In this document: in pieces, positions 15,246-25,609 of the stretch
Position numbering within the stretch: the first letter of the stretch is position 1
Layout: each line of letters starts with the position of its first letter
NCBI GenBank assembly: GCA_900549555.1
Contig: UROO01000003.1
Coordinates: forward strand, 1 to 48,797
DNA from: an uncultured Collinsella sp.
GTDB taxonomy: Bacteria > Actinomycetota > Coriobacteriia > Coriobacteriales > Coriobacteriaceae
Direction: 5' to 3'
Length of the DNA: 48,797 bases
Notes under the pieces: generated by a model
Told to the model about the DNA's origin: nothing
Database searches by the model: none
Seen by the model: only the letters and a program-made list of their open reading frames with translations
Made by a program: the position numbers and the translations under genes

Positions 15246-15315
15246 ATCGCGAGTTCCGCACGCAAAGAAGGCCACTTAATGTGGCCTTCGTCTTGCGCAG
15301 GACTGCCCGAGCAGG
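15246..15315 (+). ncRNA. Conserved ~69-nt structured element, copy 1
   Basis: The element starts ATCGCGAGTTCCGCACG, then has a 9-bp stem GAAGGCCAC/GTGGCCTTC with loop TTAAT, then GTC and GCAGGACTG, and ends AGCAGG. Two further copies lie at 33343-33411 and 38126-38194. Stem bases differ between copies by paired changes, which points to selection on RNA (or hairpin DNA) structure. It lies in the gene-free stretch 15065-15365, downstream of the convergent hydrolase gene. Confidence 0.65.
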
Positions 15316-15365
15316 CAACCTTATGCCTCGCCCGCAGTCCCGGACCAACCAGCTTCAAGCCGCAG

Positions 15366-16574
15366 TTACGACAGCGCAATACCGCCGAGCCAGCCCCAGC
15401 GCACGCCAGAGCCAGTGCCGTAGAACCCAATGAACGAGTCAAGCGACCTCGACGTGATGGCGCCCTCGTTACTCATAACGATGCCGCCGCCAACGTAGAT
15501 GCCCACGTGGCCATAGATCAGGCCCGGTATGCCGGTACCGCTATGCGATGAGTCGGCAACAATCATGCCCACCTGCAGCGCCGAGCGGTCGGAGCTATAG
15601 CACCAGGCGTTAAACATATCGCACGCGTTACCGCCAAAGTAGCCAACGCCGGCGTTACGGAAGACATTGGTAACCCACGCCGCGCACCAGTTCTGACCCG
15701 GCGAAGGCGTGGAGTAGCACGCGTTGACGACGGCCTGCTGCTTGCCCGAGCCGGCATTCTGCTGCGGAGTTCCGGGCGCATACGATCCACCACCCGAGCT
15801 CGAACCACCCGAGTAGGAATTGTTCTTGTTCGCGGCGGCCGCGGCAGCAGCGGCGGCCTTCTTGGCAGCCTCCTCGGCCTGGGCGGCAGCGAGAATCTCT
15901 GAATCGCGCTGAGCCATGAGCTCCTTGACGTCGTCGGAAAGACCGCTCAGCACGGTCTGGACCTCTTGCTGCTTGGCCTGCATATCCTGCATCTGGGCAG
16001 TCTGCTGGTCCTTGAGCTTCTCCAAGTCGGCCTTCTGCGACTCAAGCTCGGTCTTTTGCGCATCGAGCTCTTCCTGGATGGTCTGAATGTCCTCGATGGC
16101 GTCGCGGTCGCTCTTGTTGATCTTCTCAACATAGTGCGCATTGGCGACGAGTTCCTCAAACGAACCCGAGGCGAGCAGCAGCGACAGGATGTTGGTGCCG
16201 CCCGACTTATAGCTGGCAGAAACGCGATCGGAAAGATCACCGCGCTTCTTTTTGAGCTCGGCCTTCTTTTCGTCAATCTGCGCCTGCGTGCTGTCAATCT
16301 GGCCCTGTACGCCCTCGATATCGTTGAGGGTCTGGGCGTTCTTGTTGGCCAGCGCCGCGTATTCATTTGCGATGCTGTCGAGCTGGGCCTGGACCTCGTC
16401 AAGCTGAGCCTGGGCCGCATTGAGCTTGTCGGTGGTTTCCTTGGTGGCCTCCGCAGCATGGGCGCGGGCGGGCAGACCAAAAAGAACGGCTGCAGAAGCT
16501 GCGCCGAACAGGGCCTTGAGGGCAGTGCGACGCGAAAGCTCCTGGGAAAGGATGGAATCGCTGTTTGGTGACAT
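15366..16574 (-). CDS. Secreted coiled-coil peptidoglycan hydrolase (PcsB-like, CHAP/NlpC-type)
   Basis: A 402-residue exported protein. The N-terminus has a twin-arginine-like signal (SRRTALKALFGAASAAVLFG, ending near ARAHA-AE). Residues ~45-235 form long heptad-rich coiled coils, followed by an Ala-rich stretch and a Ser/Gly linker. The C-terminal ~110 residues are a cysteine peptidase-type domain with Cys297 (GQNWCAAW), His356 (YGHVGIYVG) and a polar residue near Asn369. The architecture matches PcsB/CwlO-type hydrolases that cut peptidoglycan cross-bridges at division, usually kept inactive by the coiled coil until FtsEX binds. The ATG at 16574 follows GGAG. It stands alone. Confidence 0.88.
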   Translation of the reverse strand: MSPNSDSILSQELSRRTALKALFGAASAAVLFGLPARAHAAEATKETTDKLNAAQAQLDEVQAQLDSIANEYAALANKNAQTLNDIEGVQGQIDSTQAQIDEKKAELKKKRGDLSDRVSASYKSGGTNILSLLLASGSFEELVANAHYVEKINKSDRDAIEDIQTIQEELDAQKTELESQKADLEKLKDQQTAQMQDMQAKQQEVQTVLSGLSDDVKELMAQRDSEILAAAQAEEAAKKAAAAAAAAANKNNSYSGGSSSGGGSYAPGTPQQNAGSGKQQAVVNACYSTPSPGQNWCAAWVTNVFRNAGVGYFGGNACDMFNAWCYSSDRSALQVGMIVADSSHSGTGIPGLIYGHVGIYVGGGIVMSNEGAITSRSLDSFIGFYGTGSGVRWGWLGGIALS

Positions 16575-16841
16575 ATCTACTCCGTTACATGTTTATTTAT
16601 ATGTCGCTCAACTCATACATATTAGCGTACATATGGCGCGTCCCAACGATTTCCACGAACGGCAGCAAACCGTGTGGTCGGCGGCTCATATGCAAACGTC
16701 AAGGTCGAGGGTATGCCCACGCCAAACATTTCCATGAGTACGTTAGCATGTTCATCTGCTTTTCCTGCCCTGCACGTTTTGGGTGCCCCTGCCTGCGCTA
16801 TACTCCCCTGAAGAAGTGTTCCTGATTCGATAGGAGACTAC

Positions 16842-17903
16842 ATGTCCAAAGCACTCGACCCCAAAGACACCTGCGTCCTCGTAACCGGTGGCGCCGGCTT
16901 TATCGGCTCGCACACCGTCGTTCAGCTGCTCGAGGGCGGCTACCAGGTCGTCATCGTCGACGACCTCTCCAACTCCAGCGCCGTCGCCGTCGACCGCGTC
17001 AAGACCATCGTGGGCGAAGAGGCTGCCAAGAACCTCACCTTCTACGAGGCCAACGTGCTCGACCGCGAGGCCATGAACAAGATCTTCGACACCCATCAGA
17101 TCGACCGCGTCATCCACTTCGCCGGCTTTAAGGCCGTCGGCGAGTCAGTGAGCAAGCCCGTCGAGTACTACCACAACAACATCGAAAACACCCTGGTGCT
17201 CATCGACGTCATGCGCAACCATGGCTGCAAGTCCATCATCTTCTCGAGCTCCTCGACCGTCTACGGCGACCCGGACAACCCGCCTGTCACCGAGGAAGAC
17301 CCCAAGAAGCCCGCAACCAACCCCTATGGCTGGACCAAGTGGATGATCGAGCAGATCCTTATGGACGTTCACACCGCCGACCCCGAGTGGGACGTCGTGC
17401 TGCTCCGCTACTTCAACCCCATCGGCGCCCATCCGTCGGGCCTGATCGGCGAGGACCCCAAGGGTATCCCCAACAACCTGGTGCCCTATGTCGCGCAGGT
17501 TGCCGTGGGCAAGCTCGAGGCCGTTCAGGTCTTTGGCAATGACTACCCCACTCCCGACGGCACGGGCGTGCGCGACTATATCCACGTTTGCGACCTGGCC
17601 TCGGGCCACGTTGCCGCCCTCAACTGGATGAACGGCAAGACCGGCGTCGAGATCTTTAACCTGGGCACCGGCACCGGCACCTCGGTGCTCGAGGTCGTCG
17701 CCGCCTTCTCCAAGGCCTGCGGCAAGGAGCTGCCCTATGTGATTCGTGAGCGCCGTGCCGGCGATATCGCCGCCAACTGGTGCGATGCCTCCAAGGCCGA
17801 GCGCATGATGGGCTGGAAGGCCCAGTACGACATCGCGGACATGTGCCGCGATAGCTGGAACTGGCAGAGCCACAATCCCAACGGCTTCGCCGACGCTGAG
17901 TAG
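16842..17903 (+). CDS. galE: UDP-glucose 4-epimerase
   Basis: A 353-residue short-chain dehydrogenase-type enzyme that interconverts UDP-galactose and UDP-glucose. It shows the NAD-binding GGAGFIGSH (16-24), the catalytic Ser region SSSSTVYGD and the YxxxK pair in NPYGWTKWMIEQ. Further family segments are LRYFNPIGAHPSGLIGEDP and GTGVRDYIHVCDLASGH, and the length is the family's usual. The ATG at 16842 follows GGAGAC. A TATACT -10-like element lies near 16800. It is followed by a strong terminator, so it is monocistronic, although malQ and glgP lie next on the same strand. Confidence 0.97.
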   Translation: MSKALDPKDTCVLVTGGAGFIGSHTVVQLLEGGYQVVIVDDLSNSSAVAVDRVKTIVGEEAAKNLTFYEANVLDREAMNKIFDTHQIDRVIHFAGFKAVGESVSKPVEYYHNNIENTLVLIDVMRNHGCKSIIFSSSSTVYGDPDNPPVTEEDPKKPATNPYGWTKWMIEQILMDVHTADPEWDVVLLRYFNPIGAHPSGLIGEDPKGIPNNLVPYVAQVAVGKLEAVQVFGNDYPTPDGTGVRDYIHVCDLASGHVAALNWMNGKTGVEIFNLGTGTGTSVLEVVAAFSKACGKELPYVIRERRAGDIAANWCDASKAERMMGWKAQYDIADMCRDSWNWQSHNPNGFADAE

Positions 17904-17925
17904 CAAAAACCTACATACCGCTCTT

Positions 17926-17959
17926 GCCCCGATCTCACGTTGTGAGGTCGGGGCTTTTT
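17926..17959 (+). terminator. galE terminator
   Basis: Stem GCCCCGATCTCAC with GTGAGGTCGGGGC (one T-G pair) followed by five T. Confidence 0.9.
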
Positions 17960-18011
17960 CACGGCATGTAACCATTCGCCGAAAATCGACCAACTTTTTT
18001 ATCTTGCCTGT

Positions 18012-18030
18012 ACATGTTTAAACAACATGT
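18012..18030 (+). promoter_or_regulatory. Palindrome upstream of malQ
   Basis: Inverted repeat ACATGTT-TAAAC-AACATGT, with the GTTTAAAC core at 18016-18023. The same core appears twice in the divergent promoter at 28005-28136. A TACAAT -10-like hexamer lies at 18033-18038. Probably an operator. Confidence 0.5.
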
Positions 18031-18123
18031 TTTACAATAGGCATATCGAATCAGAACATCGGAGGCGGACTGCACACCCATCGGCAGGCCGACCCCACAA
18101 CAAGAAGGTTGGTGAGCGCATTC

Positions 18124-19629
18124 ATGGAGCGTGCAAGCGGCGTCCTCATGCCCGTCTCATCTCTGCCCGGACCATACGGAATCGGCGGCTTTGGCTGGAA
18201 TGCCTACGACTTCGTCGATTTTCTCGCCTCGTGCAAACAACATTACTGGCAGATTCTGCCCCTTACGACGACCAGCTATGGCGATTCGCCCTATCAGTCG
18301 TTCTCGGCCCGCGCGGGCAACCCTAACTTCATTGACTTTGCCGAGCTTATCGAGGCCGGCTATCTGGAGCAGCACGATATCGACGGCGTGTACCTGGGCT
18401 CCGACCCCAGCAACGTCGACTACGGCGCCATCTTTGCTGGCCGCCGCCAAATCCTCGACCGTGCCGCCGAGCGCTTCGCCGCGGATAAACCGGCCGATTT
18501 CGACAACTTTATCCAGGCAAACGAGGGCTGGCTCATTCCCTACTGCGAGTTTATGACCGTGAAGGAGGAGTGCGGGCTCAAGGCCTTTTGGGAGTGGCCC
18601 GAGGAGCTCCGCCGCCGCGGCGAGGCATCCAACAAGGTCTGCGCCGCCCATCCCGAGCGCATGCTCTACCACCAGATGACGCAGTATTTCTTCAATCGCC
18701 AGTGGAGCCGCCTCAAGGCCTATGCCAACGAGCACGACATCCTGATCATCGGCGACCTGCCCATCTACGTCTCGCGCGACTCCGTCGAGATGTGGGCCAC
18801 GCCCGAGCTCTTTAAGATCGACGCCGCCGGCAATCCCGTCAGCGTCGCGGGAACGCCGCCCGATCAGTTCTCGGCCACCGGCCAGTACTGGGGCAACCCC
18901 ATCTATGACTGGGATGCTATGGAAGCAGACGGCTTCTCCTGGTGGGAAGGCCGCGTCCGAGCCGCCCTCGACATGTACGACATCATCCGTCTGGACCATT
19001 TCCGCGGTTTCGAGGCATTTTGGGAGGTGCCGTTCTCCTCTCCCGATTCGTCATATGGTTCGTGGACGCAGGGACCCGGCCTCAAGCTCTTCAAGGTGCT
19101 CGAGGAAAAGCTCGGCACGCTTCCCATCATTGCCGAAGACCTGGGCTTTCTTACCCCTGGTGTCATCGACATGCGCGACACCACGGGCTTCCCTGGCATG
19201 AAGATCCTGCAGTTTGCCTTTGAGGGCACCAACTCGTACTACCTGCCGCACAACTACATTGCCAACACCGTCGCCTACGTCGGAACGCATGACAACGAAA
19301 CGGCACGCGGCTGGTATGAGGGAACGGCCACCCCGCGTCAGCGCGAGCAGGCGGCCCTGTATACCCACCAGCAGGCAGGCGAGCCCATGGCCGACGCGCT
19401 CAACCGCACCATCGCCGCCAGCGTGAGCGATACCTGCATCTACACCATGCAGGACCTGCTCAATCTGGGCAACGAGGCGCGCATTAACACCCCCGCCACC
19501 CTGGGCGGAAACTGGACCTGGCGCATGCTCGATGGCGCCATCACCCGCGAACTCGAGCACAAGCTCACCGGCTGGACCGAGACCTACTTCCGCATCCCAT
19601 CGGAAGCCGAAATCGAGCTTCCCCAATAG
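18124..19629 (+). CDS. malQ: 4-alpha-glucanotransferase (amylomaltase)
   Basis: A 501-residue GH77 enzyme that transfers maltodextrin segments between chains and releases glucose. It starts MERASGVLMPVSSLPGPYGIG, the classic MalQ N-terminus, which is why the ATG at 18124 is preferred over TTG/GTG codons 12-15 bases upstream. Active-site segments are IIGDLPIYVSRDS, the nucleophile region MYDIIRLDHFRGFEAFW, the acid/base region LPIIAEDLGFLT and AYVGTHDNETARGWY. With glgP it converts maltodextrins to glucose and glucose-1-phosphate. A palindrome with a GTTTAAAC core lies in its promoter. Confidence 0.96.
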   Translation: MERASGVLMPVSSLPGPYGIGGFGWNAYDFVDFLASCKQHYWQILPLTTTSYGDSPYQSFSARAGNPNFIDFAELIEAGYLEQHDIDGVYLGSDPSNVDYGAIFAGRRQILDRAAERFAADKPADFDNFIQANEGWLIPYCEFMTVKEECGLKAFWEWPEELRRRGEASNKVCAAHPERMLYHQMTQYFFNRQWSRLKAYANEHDILIIGDLPIYVSRDSVEMWATPELFKIDAAGNPVSVAGTPPDQFSATGQYWGNPIYDWDAMEADGFSWWEGRVRAALDMYDIIRLDHFRGFEAFWEVPFSSPDSSYGSWTQGPGLKLFKVLEEKLGTLPIIAEDLGFLTPGVIDMRDTTGFPGMKILQFAFEGTNSYYLPHNYIANTVAYVGTHDNETARGWYEGTATPRQREQAALYTHQQAGEPMADALNRTIAASVSDTCIYTMQDLLNLGNEARINTPATLGGNWTWRMLDGAITRELEHKLTGWTETYFRIPSEAEIELPQ

Positions 19630-19677
19630 GAGCCACCGCGCCCGACCCCACCCCACCGTGCGGACGCGACCGCTTTT

Positions 19678-19719
19678 CCCGCGCGAGGCCACCCCAATCC
19701 CCTCGCGCGGGCTTCTTTT
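19678..19719 (+). terminator. malQ terminator
   Basis: A perfect 11-bp stem CCCGCGCGAGG/CCTCGCGCGGG with a 12-base loop is followed by CTTCTTTTG. Confidence 0.75.
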
Positions 19720-19758
19720 GAATTTCTGACATGTCGTCAACTCACCACAGGAGGAAAC

Positions 19759-22026
<2,268 letters not shown>

Positions 22027-22054
22027 TTTCGTTTCCTTTACCCATCCTCTTGAA

Positions 22055-22087
22055 AGCGGAGTCGCGGCAACGCGGCTCCGCTTTTTT
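22055..22087 (+). terminator. glgP terminator
   Basis: Stem AGCGGAGTCGCG/CGCGGCTCCGCT with a GCAA loop, then a T-run (22082-22087). Confidence 0.92.
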
Positions 22088-22123
22088 GCCCGCGTGTTGC
22101 CCGTGGCCCGCCTCGACAAAATC

Positions 22124-22421
22124 GTCTCAATCTGTAACACCTACTCGGCCAAAACGGCCCTACCTGTTACAGATCAAGACAAACCGGTCCTTTCCCTAGG
22201 GTTTATCTCAATCTGTAACATCTAACGTCTGAAATCCGCCCTTACTGTTACAGATCGAGACAAAAGGATAAGCCGGCTAATACAATCTCGTTCTGTAACA
22301 GGTAGCTGCCGAAATCAGCCTCCCGTGTTACAGATCGAGATGAAAGGATAGGCAGCTCGATGCTGTCTCAATCTGTAACATCTAGACCCAATTTGGCCCT
22401 CCTCCTGTTACAGATCAAGAC
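22124..22421. repeat. Tandem array of four hairpins with ~80-bp period
   Basis: Four units, each a 16-base box GTCTCAATCTGTAACA, exactly 25 variable bases, and the reverse box TGTTACAGATYRAGAC. Box pairs are 22124-22139/22165-22180, 22205-22220/22246-22261, 22285-22300/22326-22341 and 22365-22380/22406-22421. Units start 81, 80 and 80 bp apart, with spacers of 24, 23 and 23 bases. Boxes therefore alternate in orientation every ~40 bp. The array occupies most of the 534-bp gene-free stretch between glgP and the ABC operon. It is not a CRISPR array: the repeats are inverted pairs and no cas gene is near. Confidence 0.93.
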
Positions 22422-22453
22422 AAACCGGCAGATGAACGGCCCCAGCACAAAGA

Positions 22454-22492
22454 AAGGCTCCCCTCTCGCCCAGCGGACAGGAGGGGAGCCTT
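22454..22492 (-). terminator. Terminator of the ABC transporter operon
   Basis: A perfect 12-bp stem AAGGCTCCCCTC/GAGGGGAGCCTT is followed by TCTTTG on the minus strand. Confidence 0.8.
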
Positions 22493-22560
22493 ATATGTGA
22501 CCACGGCAAAAGGATGGCAAAGCCGCAGTCGCCCAAAAGGAGGGCCTGATTGGATCGGGC

Positions 22561-23760
22561 CTAGATAAGGTTCTTGCCAGACACCTTATCGAAGAGATGG
22601 GTCGCGTTCTTCTCGAACTTGAACCAAATGGGGTCGCCCGCCTTGAGCGCACCCTTGGCCTCGAGATCGACGACGGGGATGATCAGGACAAACTGGCCGT
22701 CGGAAGACATCACGTGAACGTGCTCGGTCGAACCCATGAGCTCAGTAACCTCGATGGTGCCCTGAAGCGCACCCTCCTCGCCCTTTTCGGCAAGCAGAAT
22801 CTGCTCGGGGCGCACGCCGGCCGTAATCTCCTTCACGTCGCCGCCGTCCCAATTAAGGGCGAGCTGAGCGCAGGTCTCGGGAGCCAGCGCGACATTCATG
22901 TCGTCGGTCTTGACGGTAAAGCCGTCGCCCGAGCGCACCAGCTGGGCATCGAAGAAGTTCATCTGCGGCACGCCGATGAAGCCGGCGACGAAGATGTTCG
23001 CGGGATGGTTGAAGACCTCCTGCGGCGTGGCGATCTGCTGGACAACGCCGTCCTTCATGACCACGATACGGTCGCCGAGAGTCATGGCCTCGGTCTGGTC
23101 GTGAGTGACATAGATGAACGTACCCTTGATCTCGTGGCGCAGCTTGATGAGCTCGGCACGCATCTGGTTACGAAGCTTGGCGTCCAGGTTGGACAGCGGC
23201 TCGTCCATCAGGAAGACCTTGGGGTCACGCACGATGGCGCGGCCGATGGCGACGCGCTGGCGCTGACCGCCCGAAAGCGCCTTAGGCTTGCGGTCGAGGT
23301 ACTCGGTGATACCCAAGATCTCGGCAGCGGAGCGAACCTTGCGGTCGATCTCGTCTTTGGGGACCTTCTTGAGCTCAAGCGTAAACGCCATGTTCTCGTA
23401 CACCGTCATGTTGGGGTACAGGGCGTAGCTCTGGAACACCATGGCGATGTCGCGGTCCTTGGGCGCCACGTCGTTGACGCGCTTGCCGTCGATGAGCACG
23501 TCGCCCGAGGTAATGTCCTCCAGGCCGGCGACCATGCGCATCGTCGTGGACTTACCGCAGCCAGAGGGGCCAACGAGGACGACGAACTCCTGGTCGTGAA
23601 CGGTGAGGTTGAAGTCCTCTACAGCGAGCACGCCATCCTCGGTAACCTTAAGGTTATGCTTCTTCTCCTCGGTCTTCTTCTTTTTGCCAAAGAAGCCCTT
23701 CTTTTTGGACTCGGTGTTGGGATACACCTTCTGAACATGTTTGAGAACGATCTCGGCCAT
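22561..23760 (-). CDS. Carbohydrate ABC importer ATPase (MsmX/UgpC type)
   Basis: A 399-residue ATPase of the CUT1 sugar importer family. Walker A is GPSGCGKST, the signature is LSGGQRQR, Walker B is VFLMDEPLSN and the switch histidine lies in YVTHDQTEAM. The C-terminal ~130 residues form the regulatory OB-type domain (ITAGVRPEQILLAE). Residues ~18-40 are an unusual Lys-rich insertion (KKKGFFGKKKKTEEKK) between the first two beta strands, not seen in E. coli MalK. The ATG at 23760 follows AAAGG. It is the last gene of a binding protein-permease-permease-ATPase operon; such ATPases often serve several importers. Confidence 0.95.
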   Translation of the reverse strand: MAEIVLKHVQKVYPNTESKKKGFFGKKKKTEEKKHNLKVTEDGVLAVEDFNLTVHDQEFVVLVGPSGCGKSTTMRMVAGLEDITSGDVLIDGKRVNDVAPKDRDIAMVFQSYALYPNMTVYENMAFTLELKKVPKDEIDRKVRSAAEILGITEYLDRKPKALSGGQRQRVAIGRAIVRDPKVFLMDEPLSNLDAKLRNQMRAELIKLRHEIKGTFIYVTHDQTEAMTLGDRIVVMKDGVVQQIATPQEVFNHPANIFVAGFIGVPQMNFFDAQLVRSGDGFTVKTDDMNVALAPETCAQLALNWDGGDVKEITAGVRPEQILLAEKGEEGALQGTIEVTELMGSTEHVHVMSSDGQFVLIIPVVDLEAKGALKAGDPIWFKFEKNATHLFDKVSGKNLI

Positions 23761-23828
23761 GTCTTTACCTTTCGATGTGCGGCGCCGCGCTGAGGGGCGC
23801 CGCAGAAACTTGCAAAACAGTTACGGCA

Positions 23829-24668
23829 TCAGCCCTTGACGGCACCTGCCACCACGCCGTCGATGATGTACTTCTGGCAGAGGATGTACATGATGACGAT
23901 GGGGATAACGACCATCATGATGCAGGCCATCATGGGGCCGAGCTCGACGTGGCCATAGCCGCCGCGGAAGTACTGGATCAAGATAGGAATGGTCTTGTAC
24001 TTGGTGGAGTCGAGGGTGAGGTAGGGCAGCAGATAGTCGTTCCAGACCCACATGGTCTCGAGAATGCCGACCGAAAGATAGGTGGGCTTCATGATGGGAA
24101 GGACGATCTTAAAGAACACCTGGACCGGGTTGCAGCCGTCGATCATGGCCGCCTCCTCGATCTCGAGCGGGATGTTCTTTACAAAGCCGGCGAACATAAA
24201 GACCGCCAGGCCCGCGCCAAAGCCCAGATAGATAAAGCAGATGTTGAACGGCGTGTTGAAGCCGATGCGGTCCGCCAAATTGGACAGCGTGAACATGAGC
24301 ATCTGGAAGGGCACGACCATCGAGAAGACGAACAGGTAATAGAAGAAGTTCGAGATCTTGTTGTTGACACGAACCACATACCAAGCGCACATGGAGCAGC
24401 ACACCAAAATCAGCACGACCGACGTGACCGTGATGATGAGCGAGTACATGAAGGCCGAGGCAAAGCCCTGCTCGTTAAGAGCGTGCAGGTAGTTTGCAAG
24501 GCCGTTGAACGTCTCGGGCGTGAGCAGATCGAACGCTGTGGTGGTGCTGATTGCGGTCGCTTTCTTAAAGGAATTGAGCGCGATCATGAACACGGGGTAG
24601 ATCCACGCGAGCGACAGAATCGTAAAGAAAATCGAGAGCGCGCGGTTGATAACCTTATCGCGTTTCAT
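23829..24668 (-). CDS. Carbohydrate ABC importer permease (MalG/inner-membrane CUT1 type)
   Basis: A 279-residue membrane protein with about six hydrophobic segments. The EAA loop that docks the ATPase reads EAAMIDGCNPVQVFFKIVLPIM. The N-terminal ALNSFKKATA and the C-terminal GVVAGAVKG are typical of the second CUT1 permease. Its ATG shares one base with the stop of the upstream permease (TAATG), so the two permeases are translationally coupled and made in equal amounts. Confidence 0.93.
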   Translation of the reverse strand: MKRDKVINRALSIFFTILSLAWIYPVFMIALNSFKKATAISTTTAFDLLTPETFNGLANYLHALNEQGFASAFMYSLIITVTSVVLILVCCSMCAWYVVRVNNKISNFFYYLFVFSMVVPFQMLMFTLSNLADRIGFNTPFNICFIYLGFGAGLAVFMFAGFVKNIPLEIEEAAMIDGCNPVQVFFKIVLPIMKPTYLSVGILETMWVWNDYLLPYLTLDSTKYKTIPILIQYFRGGYGHVELGPMMACIMMVVIPIVIMYILCQKYIIDGVVAGAVKG

Positions 24669-25522
24669 TACTGCTGCACCTCCTTGGACCTCGTGGCCTT
24701 AAGCTGAATCATGGAGATGGCTACGACCAGGATGCAGAAGATAACCGCCTTGGCCTGACCGATGCCCTGCCACGCGATACCGGCACGCGAATAGAACGTG
24801 TTGTAGATGTTCAGGGCGAGCATCTCGGTGGAGTGCGCGGGGGCGCCGCCGGTAAGGGCGAGGTTCTGGTCGAACAGCTTAAAGCCGTTGGTGATGGACA
24901 GGAACAGGCAGATGGTGATGGTCGGCATCAGGTTAGGGATCTTAACCTTCCAAAACGTCTGCCATGCCGTGGCACCGTCGACCTTGGCGGCCTCGATGTA
25001 GTCGGACGGAATGGACTGCAGACCGGCGATGTAGATGATCATCATGTAGCCGACCTGCTGCCACAGGGTCAGGATGATAAGGCCCCAGAAGCCAGCAGCA
25101 GAGTTAAGCGCGATGAGCTGGGCGCCCACGTTGGAGAGCAAGCAGTTGATCAGAATCTGCCAGATGTAGCCCAGCACGATGCCGCCGATCAGGTTAGGCA
25201 TAAAGAAGATCGTACGGAAGATGTTGGTGCCTTTGAGCGCCTTGCGGGTGAGCGCCTGCGCAATTGCCAGGGCGATCACGTTGATGAGCACCGTCGACAG
25301 GAAGGCAAACGCCACGGTAAAGAAGAACGACGTGGCAAACTGCGGATCGGACAGCGCGCGCACGTAGTTCGCGATACCGACAAAGTGCGCGTTGTTGATG
25401 GTAATAAACTGGCAGAACGAGAGATAGAAGCCCTGGATAAAGGGGATCACGAACCCGATCATAAACGCCAGGCACGTGGGCAGCATAAAGAGCGGCCACC
25501 AGCGCTTGAGTGCTTTGCCCAT
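24668..25522 (-). CDS. Carbohydrate ABC importer permease (MalF/first CUT1 type)
   Basis: A 284-residue membrane protein with about six membrane segments, starting KRWWPLFMLPTCLAFMIGFVIPFIQGFYLSF. The ATPase-docking EAA loop is EAAKVDGATAWQTFWKVKIPNL. It lies between the binding-protein gene (87-bp gap) and the second permease, overlapping the latter by one base. The sugar carried is not evident; nearby malQ and glgP make maltodextrins one possibility. Confidence 0.93.
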   Translation of the reverse strand: MGKALKRWWPLFMLPTCLAFMIGFVIPFIQGFYLSFCQFITINNAHFVGIANYVRALSDPQFATSFFFTVAFAFLSTVLINVIALAIAQALTRKALKGTNIFRTIFFMPNLIGGIVLGYIWQILINCLLSNVGAQLIALNSAAGFWGLIILTLWQQVGYMMIIYIAGLQSIPSDYIEAAKVDGATAWQTFWKVKIPNLMPTITICLFLSITNGFKLFDQNLALTGGAPAHSTEMLALNIYNTFYSRAGIAWQGIGQAKAVIFCILVVAISMIQLKATRSKEVQQ

Positions 25523-25609
25523 AGAAGGGTCCTTTCAATATGCAGGGGGCGGGCAAACCTACGTCTGCCCGCCCCCTGTCGCTAATCAGATAGCTTGGGC
25601 AGCAACTGC

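Noticed and set aside
22124..22421. Possible CRISPR array
   Set aside because: Repeats are inverted pairs of 16-base boxes with fixed 25-base loops, not direct repeats with unique spacers; no cas genes nearby.
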